NCBI GenBank assembly: GCA_028874795.1
Contig: JAPPHT010000030.1
Coordinates: forward strand, 1 to 64,000
Length of the DNA stretch: 64,000 bases
DNA from: Chloroflexota bacterium
Lineage (GTDB): Bacteria; Chloroflexota; Dehalococcoidia; Lucifugimonadales; Australimonadaceae
Reading direction: 5' to 3'
A program made the translations under genes and the position numbers. Below, in pieces: positions 19,770 to 28,442 of the stretch (position 1 is the first letter of the stretch; every line of letters starts with the position of its first letter). Under the pieces are notes generated by a model. That model was given only the letters and a program-made list of their open reading frames with translations. It did not search any database and was not told the origin of the DNA.

Positions 19770-20942
19770 TCAGACCCCGGCGTACTCCCGGGCTGAATCG
19801 CGGCCGGCGAGTCCTCTCCTTCTCATTGAATCGACCTGCTCCTGGAACCCGGTGTCGATCGGTCCATGGTCCGGGTCCCGGATGACCGCGAACGGGTCAT
19901 GACCCTCGCGCACGCGCTCCGCATTGTCCTTGAACATCTCACGCATCCAGACGATCCACCGGTCCGACCCACCCAGATGCTCCTTCGTCCGGTCCGCGAT
20001 GAGCCCTTGCGTCTCCCACGCCATCGCGTCCTGGTGATCGTTGCTCTCCCAGTTGAACGTCGTGAACGGGTGGACGCCATCCGGAGGGTCCTTCCGGGGG
20101 CGCTCATAGATCACGGGGATGGGGCCCTCGTCTTCGACGATGGCGCCGTCGGGCGTCGGGTCGAAGTAGACCCGTATGCGGTTGGTGTGTTCGTCGTCGA
20201 CGGGAACGTTGATCTGGTGGCAGTTTCCGACCTCCAGGATGTTGGGGAAGAGCATGGGGTGTTCCCGCGTCCAACCGGCCTTGTAGTAGTGGCGCTTCAT
20301 GATGCCGTAGGACGTGGCCCAGCACTCGATGTGGTCGATCTCGTCGACCGAGCCACGGGTGGAGTTGGGCTCACTGCGGCCCTGGCTGTCCTGGTGCAGA
20401 ATCGCGCTGTGCCAGACGTCCGTCATGTTTTCGACAACCTGGAACCAGTTGCAGTCCAGTCGCTGGGTCACGACGATCCGCCTCACGCCGTCCTTCCGCA
20501 CCCAGAGATCGAAGCGCGGCAGGGCCGGGGCGGGCAGCGGACCCATGTATGCCCAGTACAGTCCCGCAGACTGCTGGACGGGATACGCCGTGTGCTTGAC
20601 CGACGTCATGATGGCGTCGTTGCTCTCAACGGGCGTCTCGATGACGTTGCCCTCACAGTCGTACAGCCAACCGTGGTAGGCGCAGGCGATGCCACGCTCC
20701 TCCACGCGTCCGTACCGCAGGGAAGCGCCGCGGTGCGAGCAGTGATCAGCCAGCAGGCCGACGCGGCCGCTCTTGTCCTTGAACAGGACCAGGTCCTCTC
20801 CCAGGACGCGTGTGGGATAGGTGGTCCGCTCCTCCAGGACGTTCCACGGCGCAACCGCATGCCAGTAGCGCCGGAGCAAGTCACCCATGGGAGACCCGGC
20901 CCCCACACGCGTGAAGAACTCGTTCTGTTCTGCTGTCAACAT
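19770..20942 (-). CDS. Rieske [2Fe-2S] aromatic ring-hydroxylating oxygenase (phthalate dioxygenase-like)
   Basis: Rieske 'CSHRG...CAYHGW'; mononuclear iron 'DVWHSAILH' (D-x2-H-x4-H). Confidence 0.92.
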   Translation of the reverse strand: MLTAEQNEFFTRVGAGSPMGDLLRRYWHAVAPWNVLEERTTYPTRVLGEDLVLFKDKSGRVGLLADHCSHRGASLRYGRVEERGIACAYHGWLYDCEGNVIETPVESNDAIMTSVKHTAYPVQQSAGLYWAYMGPLPAPALPRFDLWVRKDGVRRIVVTQRLDCNWFQVVENMTDVWHSAILHQDSQGRSEPNSTRGSVDEIDHIECWATSYGIMKRHYYKAGWTREHPMLFPNILEVGNCHQINVPVDDEHTNRIRVYFDPTPDGAIVEDEGPIPVIYERPRKDPPDGVHPFTTFNWESNDHQDAMAWETQGLIADRTKEHLGGSDRWIVWMREMFKDNAERVREGHDPFAVIRDPDHGPIDTGFQEQVDSMRRRGLAGRDSAREYAGV

Positions 20943-21001
20943 CCGTTCATCTCCCGATTCTGACGATATTCGTCACTATCGATACGCGGCTGATGCGTGG
21001 A

Positions 21002-21029
21002 TTGACAATAGTGGTGGGCATCATAGTAA
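21002..21029 (+). promoter_or_regulatory. Candidate sigma70 promoter for the class II aldolase gene
   Basis: TTGACA-N16-TAGTAA in a divergent intergenic region. Confidence 0.4.
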
Positions 21030-21191
21030 GAGTGCTTAAGCCAGTCAATGCCTAGTCATCGATTTCCGCCTGCGGAAGCGTGGCAGGGTTGGCTGTCCCA
21101 ACCAGCGGGCATAGACTGCGGCTACCTGCCAACCCGTCCGCCTCGATGAGCGCACGGGACAGAGCAAGAAACCTGAACCAGGAGGAGGCCC

Positions 21192-21986
21192 ATGACACAG
21201 GCAGCGTCCGGCCAGCCAGGAATCGACGAGCTACGAGAGAAGATCGCGCTTTCCTGCCAGATCCTCGCGCAGCACGGTCTCGTCAAAGGCTCGACAGGCC
21301 ACGTCAGCACACGGGAGCCCGGCACCGACAACATCCTCATCCGGGGCCGTCCCCGGGGCGACCGGGGCCTGCGCTTCGCTGAGCCGTCGTGCGTCATGCG
21401 GGTCGACCTCGAGGGCACGCCTGTTGGGGACAACGGCGACGTCAACCGCGTCAGCGAGATCTACCTCCACACGGACCTCTACAAGTACCGCCCGGACGTC
21501 AACGCGGTGATCCACGCGCACCCACCCGGGGTCCTGCTCTGCACGATGAACAGGGTGGAGTTGCGGCCCATCTTCAGCGGCTACGAGCCGGGAGCGATGC
21601 GCATAGCGCTGTACAACCAGGCCCCCGTCTACGACCGCTCCATCACACTGCACACGCGCGAAGAGACCTCGCCTTTCCTCGACCTCATGGCACAGCACAA
21701 CATGGTGATGATGCGGGGCCACGGCATCGTGGTTGCGGGCAGAACGGTCGAAGAAGCGACCTCGCGCGCCCTGACGCTCGAGAGCCTCGCGCGCCTGAAC
21801 TGGCTGGCGCACCTGGGCGGCGGCGCACCCGACATCTCCGACGAGGACAAGGCCGAATGGCTGCGGCGAGACCGGGCATCCTCGAGGGGCGACCGCGAAG
21901 GCGGCGGTTGGAACGGGCTTGTCGCCATGCTCGAGCACGGCGCACTGCGGGCCGATTCCATCGGCCTCGGCGCTCAATTCGGATAG
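21192..21986 (+). CDS. Class II aldolase/adducin family protein
   Basis: 'GSTGHVSTREPGTDNILIRG', 'AVIHAHPPGVLLC', 'VMMRGHGIVVAGRTVEEA'. Confidence 0.9.
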   Translation: MTQAASGQPGIDELREKIALSCQILAQHGLVKGSTGHVSTREPGTDNILIRGRPRGDRGLRFAEPSCVMRVDLEGTPVGDNGDVNRVSEIYLHTDLYKYRPDVNAVIHAHPPGVLLCTMNRVELRPIFSGYEPGAMRIALYNQAPVYDRSITLHTREETSPFLDLMAQHNMVMMRGHGIVVAGRTVEEATSRALTLESLARLNWLAHLGGGAPDISDEDKAEWLRRDRASSRGDREGGGWNGLVAMLEHGALRADSIGLGAQFG

Positions 21987-21993
21987 CGCGCCT

Positions 21994-22024
21994 GAGCCCG
22001 CCGCCTGTTGCAGGCGGCGGGCTC
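21994..22024. terminator. Bidirectional terminator between convergent genes
   Basis: perfect 14-bp stem gagcccgccgcctg-ttg-caggcggcgggctc. Confidence 0.75.
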
Positions 22025-22048
22025 GCAACAGCGGTCAGCGTCGCCTCC

Positions 22049-22987
22049 CTACTCCAGATCGAGGGTATTCGGCGCGAAGAGGCTGTCGACCTCCATCGGT
22101 TCGGGAATGATGTGCTGGCCGACGTCTATCTGGATCATCGCCTCCATCGCCTGCCGGTTCTTCGCCAGGCCCATCGGGAACGGGTCTCCGCCGACCAGTT
22201 CCCTGTTGCGCAGCGCCTGGCGGTCACGCCTCGCCGGTTCGGCGATGCTCGACAGCCCGTCCACGTAGAAGTCCTTCGACGCGGCGAAGGCCCTGAACAT
22301 CGCCGGTCCCACCCACGGGTGCTCCTGCAGCACCGAGTCCTTGATCGTCATCACGTGTCCGATGGGATAGACGCCCGTCCTCCTGAAGAACCCCAGCCCC
22401 ACCTCGTCCGCTTCTTCCTCGGTCAACAGCAGGCCGATGTCCCCTCCGGGCTCGTTCGAAAGCTGCAGCCCGGCGTCGAGCTCACCGTCCACGAGCATCT
22501 GCTCGAGTGTCTTGCCGTCCGGTATCTGCTTGACGTTCGGCGGGTTCTCGTACTGCGCCACGTGCGCGTCTTCGCTCACCGAGTACTGGATCGAGTCCGT
22601 GTCCACGCCGAACTCCGACTTGAGCAGCGCGCGGCACTGCGTGGTGTTCGTCACCGTGAAGGAGCGCAGCCCCACCCGCTTGCCTTCCAGGTCCTTCGGG
22701 GTCTTGATGCCGGAGTGGACGTTGTAGGTGATGGGGCTCATCGTCACGTCCCGGTTCGAGAAGATGGGGATGCCCGTTATCGGGATCTTGAACCACTTGG
22801 CCGCTATGAAGGTGGTGAGCGCCACTTCGGCTATGTCGAATTCGAGGTTCCGTACCATCAACCGGTAGGTATTCGGGCTGGCCTGAATATGCTCCAGTTC
22901 GATGCCTTCCGGCTTGACCCGCCCATCCTTCAACCCATCCCACTGGCCATGAGGGAAAGTGGCGATCGTCAATCGCAGGTCTGCCAT
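22049..22987 (-). CDS. 4,5-dihydroxyphthalate decarboxylase-like protein (periplasmic-binding-protein fold)
   Basis: 'RLTIATFPHGQWDGLKDGRVKPEGIELEHI...'; no signal peptide visible. Confidence 0.75.
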   Translation of the reverse strand: MADLRLTIATFPHGQWDGLKDGRVKPEGIELEHIQASPNTYRLMVRNLEFDIAEVALTTFIAAKWFKIPITGIPIFSNRDVTMSPITYNVHSGIKTPKDLEGKRVGLRSFTVTNTTQCRALLKSEFGVDTDSIQYSVSEDAHVAQYENPPNVKQIPDGKTLEQMLVDGELDAGLQLSNEPGGDIGLLLTEEEADEVGLGFFRRTGVYPIGHVMTIKDSVLQEHPWVGPAMFRAFAASKDFYVDGLSSIAEPARRDRQALRNRELVGGDPFPMGLAKNRQAMEAMIQIDVGQHIIPEPMEVDSLFAPNTLDLE

Positions 22988-23056
22988 GGGTCTACCTCCT
23001 CCTGTAGTCTGCCTCGAACGGTTACCCCTCCGCGGAGGAGGGCCGTCCGGCTATAC

Positions 23057-23998
23057 CTACCCTTCGAGTCCCCGCGTACTCGGTTCGAATGCCTCCTCGG
23101 GGCGGAGCGCCTCCGGGATGATCCGCTGGTCGACGTTGAAGCCGATGAAGGTTTCCAGGGAGGCCCTGTTGGACTCCACGCCGTACGGAAGGGGGTCCCC
23201 CTGCAGGACCTGCCGGATATCCCGCGCGCGCCCGTCCTCGCCCGCCAGGCCTGTCGCCGTATCGAGCGTCGGCAGGAAATGCTCCTTCGCCTGCTTGAAG
23301 AGCCCGAACAGCTCTTCAGCAAGCCAGGGGTTCGCCGCCAGGTGTTCGTTGCGCACGACCAGGGTGTGATTGATCGGATGAACATGGGCCGACCGCAGCC
23401 ATGCAACGGCTGCCTCCCGGGCGTTGGGGACCAGCGGCGCAAAGCCGGCCTCTTCCGAGGGCGCAACGCCGATGGCGGCGTCGATCTCCCCGTCGCTCAG
23501 TAGGTCGGCGAGGCTGCGGTCGAACGACACGGACTCCACGTTCGGTGGCGCCTCGTACGAGGCAACATGCTCGTCGCTGTTGATGACCCAGGTGACTTCG
23601 TCGAGGTCCACGCCGTACTGGGACTGCAGGATGCCGCGCGTCCAGACGCCGGTCGTGACCGTGTAAGCCCGGACCCCTACCCTCCGGCCCTGGATGTCCG
23701 CTGGCGCGCGGATGCCGGACTTGACGTTGTAGACGATCGAGCCGTGGTGAAGGGCGCGCACGAGGAACACGGGCAGCGCCGTGATGGGTATGCCGTGCGC
23801 CCGGGCGCAGAGATAAGTGGAGAGCGCCATCTCCGAGACGTCGAACTCGAGGTCGCGGATCATGCGGCGGAACGCGTTGATGATGTTCGGCACCTCGACG
23901 TGCTCGAACTCGACACGCTCAGAAGTGACCGTCCCATCCTTGAGCGGGCGCGTGTGTCCGTAGTCGCCCGTCGCCATCTTCAGCACCAGGGGCGCCAT
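23057..23998 (-). CDS. 4,5-dihydroxyphthalate decarboxylase-like protein, second copy
   Basis: 'LVLKMATGDYGHTRPLKDGTVTSERVEFEHVEVPNI'; AGGAGGTGA upstream of the ATG; paralogue of the neighbour. Confidence 0.75.
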   Translation of the reverse strand: MAPLVLKMATGDYGHTRPLKDGTVTSERVEFEHVEVPNIINAFRRMIRDLEFDVSEMALSTYLCARAHGIPITALPVFLVRALHHGSIVYNVKSGIRAPADIQGRRVGVRAYTVTTGVWTRGILQSQYGVDLDEVTWVINSDEHVASYEAPPNVESVSFDRSLADLLSDGEIDAAIGVAPSEEAGFAPLVPNAREAAVAWLRSAHVHPINHTLVVRNEHLAANPWLAEELFGLFKQAKEHFLPTLDTATGLAGEDGRARDIRQVLQGDPLPYGVESNRASLETFIGFNVDQRIIPEALRPEEAFEPSTRGLEG

Positions 23999-24054
23999 GG
24001 CCAGCCTCACCTCCTGCGGACCGCAGCACTATTCTCGGCGGGCCGGTATGACAG

Positions 24055-25272
24055 TCAGGAGCGCTCCTGGTCCCACTGGAAGGGCCCGGCGACTCCGGCG
24101 GGCACTGCCACGGGCTCCGTATCCGGGCGGGCCTGCCGGCCTTCCAGCCTCAGCGACTCATCCAGATTGGTGTCGATGATCGGGTGGTCCGGGTCTCGCA
24201 CCACCCCCTTGGGGTCTTCGCCCGCCTGCACCTTCTTGATGTTCTCCCGCAGTACCCTGCGGAGGAGAGAGATGCCCTTGTCCGAGTAGCTCAGGTGCTC
24301 CCTCGTCCGATCGGCAATCGGGCCCTGCGTCTCCCAGGCCATGTGGTCCTCGGGCTGTGCGACATGGCCCTTCAGCCAGGGCGGCCTCAGCTCGAAGCGC
24401 GTGAACGGGTGCAGGGCGCTCGCCGGTGACTTGAACGGGTGAACGTACTCCACTTCAGGTTCGTCGTCGGGCTCGCTCCCATCGGGCGTCGGGTAGAAGT
24501 CGATGATGAATATCTGCGTATGCGTGTCGTCGATGGGCACCCGTATCTGCGTCTCCCGGAAATGCCTGAGGATGTTGGGGAAGATGAGCGGGTGCTCGTC
24601 GACGACCCCGTTCTTGAGAACGCGCTTCTTCATGAGCCCGTACCAGAGCTCGTAGAAGTCGAACTGCGCGACATCGTCGATCGTGCCGCGCGTCGTGCTG
24701 ACGACCTTTCGGAACCCCTGGTGGAGGATGTGCGTGTGCGCGGGGTCCATGGAGTTCTCCGTGGGTTGCAGCCAGTTGCAGTCCAGCAGGGGCTGCACCC
24801 ATATCTTCCTCGTGCCGTCCCGCCTGGCCCAGACGTCGTACTTCGGGATGACCGGCGCAGGCAGGGGTCCCAGGTACGCCCAGTAGAGGCCCACCATCTC
24901 CTGGACCGGATACGCCTTCTGCTTGACCGAGTGGATGATGGCCTCGTTCTTCTCCGGCGGGGTCTCGAGGATGTTGCCGTCGCAGTCGTAGAGCCAGCCG
25001 TGATAGGCGCAGGAGATGCCGCGCTCCTCAACCCTGCCGTAGACGAGCGACGCGCTCCGGTGAGCGCAGTGGTCGGCGAGAAGGCCCACGCGGCCCGACT
25101 TGTCCCGGAACAGGACGAGGTCTTCTCCCAGCAACCGCACGAACCGGGTCGGTTGCTCGTCGGTGAGTTCCCGCGCGACCGCGATGGGGTACCAGTAGCG
25201 CCGCAGCAACTCTCCAGCGGGCTGGCCCGGTCCGACCAGCGTCATCAGGTCGTTCATCTCCTGCGTTTCCAT
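24055..25272 (-). CDS. Rieske [2Fe-2S] oxygenase (phthalate dioxygenase-like)
   Basis: 'CAHRSASLVYGRVEERGISCAYHGW', iron motif 'MDPAHTHILH'. Confidence 0.92.
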   Translation of the reverse strand: METQEMNDLMTLVGPGQPAGELLRRYWYPIAVARELTDEQPTRFVRLLGEDLVLFRDKSGRVGLLADHCAHRSASLVYGRVEERGISCAYHGWLYDCDGNILETPPEKNEAIIHSVKQKAYPVQEMVGLYWAYLGPLPAPVIPKYDVWARRDGTRKIWVQPLLDCNWLQPTENSMDPAHTHILHQGFRKVVSTTRGTIDDVAQFDFYELWYGLMKKRVLKNGVVDEHPLIFPNILRHFRETQIRVPIDDTHTQIFIIDFYPTPDGSEPDDEPEVEYVHPFKSPASALHPFTRFELRPPWLKGHVAQPEDHMAWETQGPIADRTREHLSYSDKGISLLRRVLRENIKKVQAGEDPKGVVRDPDHPIIDTNLDESLRLEGRQARPDTEPVAVPAGVAGPFQWDQERS

Positions 25273-25444
25273 GGCGTCCTCCCGCAACGGTCCGCTTCAA
25301 CGATGACCCAGGCAATCTACCACTCGTGCTCATGAAGCGGCAATCTGGTTGGCCCAGGGATACTGTGTGTCCGGGTATTCGCACTCGACGTGCGGGGAGT
25401 CGGTACGCGAGCAGGAGGTGGTCGAGACCGATGGCGGCGCACAA

Positions 25445-25473
25445 TTGCAGGCCCCTTGGTACGGGCATATAGT
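25445..25473 (+). promoter_or_regulatory. Candidate sigma70 promoter
   Basis: TTGCAG-N17-TATAGT, about 30 bp upstream of the ATG at 25503. Confidence 0.5.
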
Positions 25474-25502
25474 CCGCAACAGTACGTTCAAGGAGGCTTC
25501 GC

Positions 25503-26276
25503 ATGCACCGAGTAACGATAATGAAGTTGACCGTGGCCGATGAGAACGTTGAGAGGTTCGAGGAGGCCTGCCGCGAGCAGACCGGGAAAGTGAAGGAGAA
25601 CGAGCCGGGGACGGTCCTGTGTACCTTCATCCGGAGGAACAAGACGGCCTCGACGATCCTGCCGATGCCGCCCAACGGGCACACCGACTACATCCACCTG
25701 CAGGCGTACACAAGCCAGGAGGCCGACGACCACCACCGTGAGCTCGAGCGGGAGTGGTGGGGACCGACGTTCCGCAGCCTGCTGAGCGCACCGTTCACGA
25801 GCGAGCGCTACATGACGCCGGACATCACCACCGGTATCACCCGCGACTTCGACTGGGGGCCTCATCAACGGAGCTTCGTCTTCCATCGCTTCCAGATAAA
25901 GGAAGGCCAGGACGAGGAGTTCGAGGAGCAGGCGTCGCATCAGCTTGGCGTCGTGACCAAGGGCGAACCCGGCACCAAGCTCTACACGTTCTGCAAGCGG
26001 CCGGCGGAGGGCTCCGCCTTCCTGCCGAGCTCGAACCCGGAGCGAACCGAATACCTGCACATGAGCATCTACGAGGACGAAGAGGCCTGGCAGCAGCACC
26101 GGAGGCTCGAACACCGGGACGACGGCAAGTGGTGCTGGGGCCCCACCTACCGCCAGTACATCGCCGTGCCGTTGGTGAACGAGCAGTTCAGGAGCGAGCA
26201 GATCGTCTGCGGGCTCAGCCGGGACGCCCAGTGGGGGACAGAGTACGGGGACGTGGACATCGCCCCGTTCGGTTAG
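25503..26276 (+). CDS. Tandem antibiotic-biosynthesis-monooxygenase (ABM)-like domain protein
   Basis: dimeric alpha/beta barrel pattern repeated twice ('MKLTVADENVERFEEACREQ...' and 'HRFQIKEGQDEEFEEQASHQ...'); AAGGAGG SD. Confidence 0.65.
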   Translation: MHRVTIMKLTVADENVERFEEACREQTGKVKENEPGTVLCTFIRRNKTASTILPMPPNGHTDYIHLQAYTSQEADDHHRELEREWWGPTFRSLLSAPFTSERYMTPDITTGITRDFDWGPHQRSFVFHRFQIKEGQDEEFEEQASHQLGVVTKGEPGTKLYTFCKRPAEGSAFLPSSNPERTEYLHMSIYEDEEAWQQHRRLEHRDDGKWCWGPTYRQYIAVPLVNEQFRSEQIVCGLSRDAQWGTEYGDVDIAPFG

Positions 26277-26400
26277 GCCGACCCCGCTCATAGCGCGCCG
26301 GTCCGCATGGCCGTGTTGAGTGCGGGCGTCGCAGATCCGGGGCTTCCCGTTTGTAGCAAGTCGGGAACGAGCGAAACTCATTCAGGACAAGGAGTAGCCT

Positions 26401-27177
26401 ATGCCAGCAATACGGGTGCTCATCCAGGCCAACCATCCAGACCCTGACGCCGCGATCCCGGCGTTGAACGAGCACGCGAAGCGAGCACGCGAGGAGCCGG
26501 GCTGTCTGCAAGTCGAATTCTTCCGGAGTTGCGACATCGAAGAGAACATGCTGCACCTGGAGCTGTGGGAGAGCATCGCCGCGTTCGACGCCTACCGGCA
26601 GAAGCACCCGGAGTCCGCATTCGTGCTCGCCCCGCCCAACCACTTGCAGTCGCCCTACCACTACGGGTCACCGGAACGCCCGCGACGGCACGGGGACAGC
26701 GGTGTCGAGTTCTACCGCTACGTCATCTCGCGCGTCGTCGACGGCGTATGGCTGCCTACGGACGAGAGCCAACTCCCCCAGACGATCCGCTGGCCGTCCT
26801 ACGCCGGTGTGCGCATCATCAATCAGAGTACCGAGGACCCGGCGACGGCGGGCGACCGCACACGCTATACCAACGACACGCGCGCCGAGCCGGGGTGCAT
26901 CCAGTTCGAGCAGTTCAGGAGCGTGGAGTTCCCCATCCACGTGGCCAACCTCGAGCTCTGGACCACGCCGCGCATCTACGACTATCACTACCTCAACCGC
27001 ATCATCCAGCAACAGACGGGCACGATAACCCGGCCGCCGCAGATCGGCCCGCGGCCGGAGCGCGTCTACGGGACGAACGGTTTCGAGTTCTACCAACACT
27101 GCTACTACGGCCTGGTCGACGGCGTGTGGCAGCCTGAGAACGAGCCGGAGCGCATGGTGACCGTCCGCTGGTCGTAG
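26401..27177 (+). CDS. Tandem ABM-like domain protein with repeated EFY-VDGVW unit
   Basis: 'EEPGCLQVEFFRSCDIEENMLHLELWES' and 'AEPGCIQFEQFRSVEFPIHVANLELW' internal repeat. Confidence 0.65.
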   Translation: MPAIRVLIQANHPDPDAAIPALNEHAKRAREEPGCLQVEFFRSCDIEENMLHLELWESIAAFDAYRQKHPESAFVLAPPNHLQSPYHYGSPERPRRHGDSGVEFYRYVISRVVDGVWLPTDESQLPQTIRWPSYAGVRIINQSTEDPATAGDRTRYTNDTRAEPGCIQFEQFRSVEFPIHVANLELWTTPRIYDYHYLNRIIQQQTGTITRPPQIGPRPERVYGTNGFEFYQHCYYGLVDGVWQPENEPERMVTVRWS

Positions 27178-27259
27178 ACACTCCCGCCGCCGGTGAGGCC
27201 CCGGCGTCTGTCGGGGACGATCAAACGTCCGTCAGAGACGATCAAAACAGGAGGACCTG

Positions 27260-28408
27260 ATGTACAACGAAACGAAAGTGCTGGACGTCCACAGCCACGT
27301 GCGGCCCCACCGCGCGGCATACCTGTTCTTCAACGACCTCGTCCACTCGCGACTGGCGCTGGAGAGCCCCATCGGCCCGGGCAGGCATTCCGGCATCCCC
27401 GGTATGCGGGACGAGGACTTCCAGTCCATGGCCTCGAGCCATGCCGCGTACCTGGACGAGCGGATGATCGACACGCAGATCCTCACTCCTCACCCACTTC
27501 GCGTGTTCGGCTGGCTGGAGCCCTATCTCTTCAGAAGCTGGGTGAGCTACATCAACGACATGATCTTCAAGATCGCCCAGGCCGAGCCTTCCCGGTTCGT
27601 GGGCGCCTGCTACGTGCCCCAGGACCCCTCAGCCACCGACACTGCGGGTTGCGTAGAAGAGCTGGAACGTTGTGTGAAGGAGTACGGCTTCGTCGCCGTC
27701 TCCGTCTCCCCCGACATCTCCGGGAAGCACGACTCGCCGGCGATGAGCGACCCGTACTGGTACCCGCTGTACGAGAAGTGCCAGGATCTGGACACGCCCA
27801 TCATCGTGCACGGCACAGACGGGCTCGACCCCCGCTACCGCGCGCTGCCCCGGCAGTACTACCAGATGACGTTCGTCACCGAGCAGTACCTCGCCCTGTG
27901 CGCCCTGCGGCAGAACGACCAGTTCGAGCGCTTCCCCGGCCTGAAGGTCATCGTCTGCCACTGCGGCGGCGCGCTCGACCGCCACATCGGCGACTACCCA
28001 TGGCTATGCCGGGACCGAGACCTGTCCGCCAACCTGTTCTACGACACCTGCTCCTACGACCTGGACTTCCTCGCCACCGCCATCAAGCAGCGCGGTATCT
28101 CCCAGTTCTGCTTCGGCGTGGAGGCGCCCGGCGGCGGAGTGAACAACAGGCCGGGCACCGACAGGACCGCCGACGACATGGTGCCGATGATCACGGAGGA
28201 CCCCATCCTCGGTTTCCTCACCGAGCAGGACAAGATAGACATCCTGCACAACAACCCGGCCAGGGTCTGTCCAGGGCTGGCCGACCCGGTCGCTACCAAT
28301 GCCAGGGCCACGGTGCAGGCATTCGGGTCCGAGGGGGCCGTCACAGCGCCGACCCGCAGCCCAGGCCAGTCGATCAACCCGAACCCCTGGGGCTTCGGAG
28401 AGCGGTAA
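27260..28408 (+). CDS. Amidohydrolase family (ACMSD-like)
   Basis: 'VLDVHSHVRPHRAAY', 'GLKVIVCHCGGALDRHIGDYPW'. Confidence 0.85.
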   Translation: MYNETKVLDVHSHVRPHRAAYLFFNDLVHSRLALESPIGPGRHSGIPGMRDEDFQSMASSHAAYLDERMIDTQILTPHPLRVFGWLEPYLFRSWVSYINDMIFKIAQAEPSRFVGACYVPQDPSATDTAGCVEELERCVKEYGFVAVSVSPDISGKHDSPAMSDPYWYPLYEKCQDLDTPIIVHGTDGLDPRYRALPRQYYQMTFVTEQYLALCALRQNDQFERFPGLKVIVCHCGGALDRHIGDYPWLCRDRDLSANLFYDTCSYDLDFLATAIKQRGISQFCFGVEAPGGGVNNRPGTDRTADDMVPMITEDPILGFLTEQDKIDILHNNPARVCPGLADPVATNARATVQAFGSEGAVTAPTRSPGQSINPNPWGFGER

Positions 28409-28442
28409 GCCGGCGCCGCCCCGGCTCGCAGGTCCGTTAGTC

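Noticed and set aside
21389-23503. 704-aa plus-strand ORF
   Set aside because: Covers the aldolase in the wrong frame and two minus-strand genes antisense; low-complexity composition.
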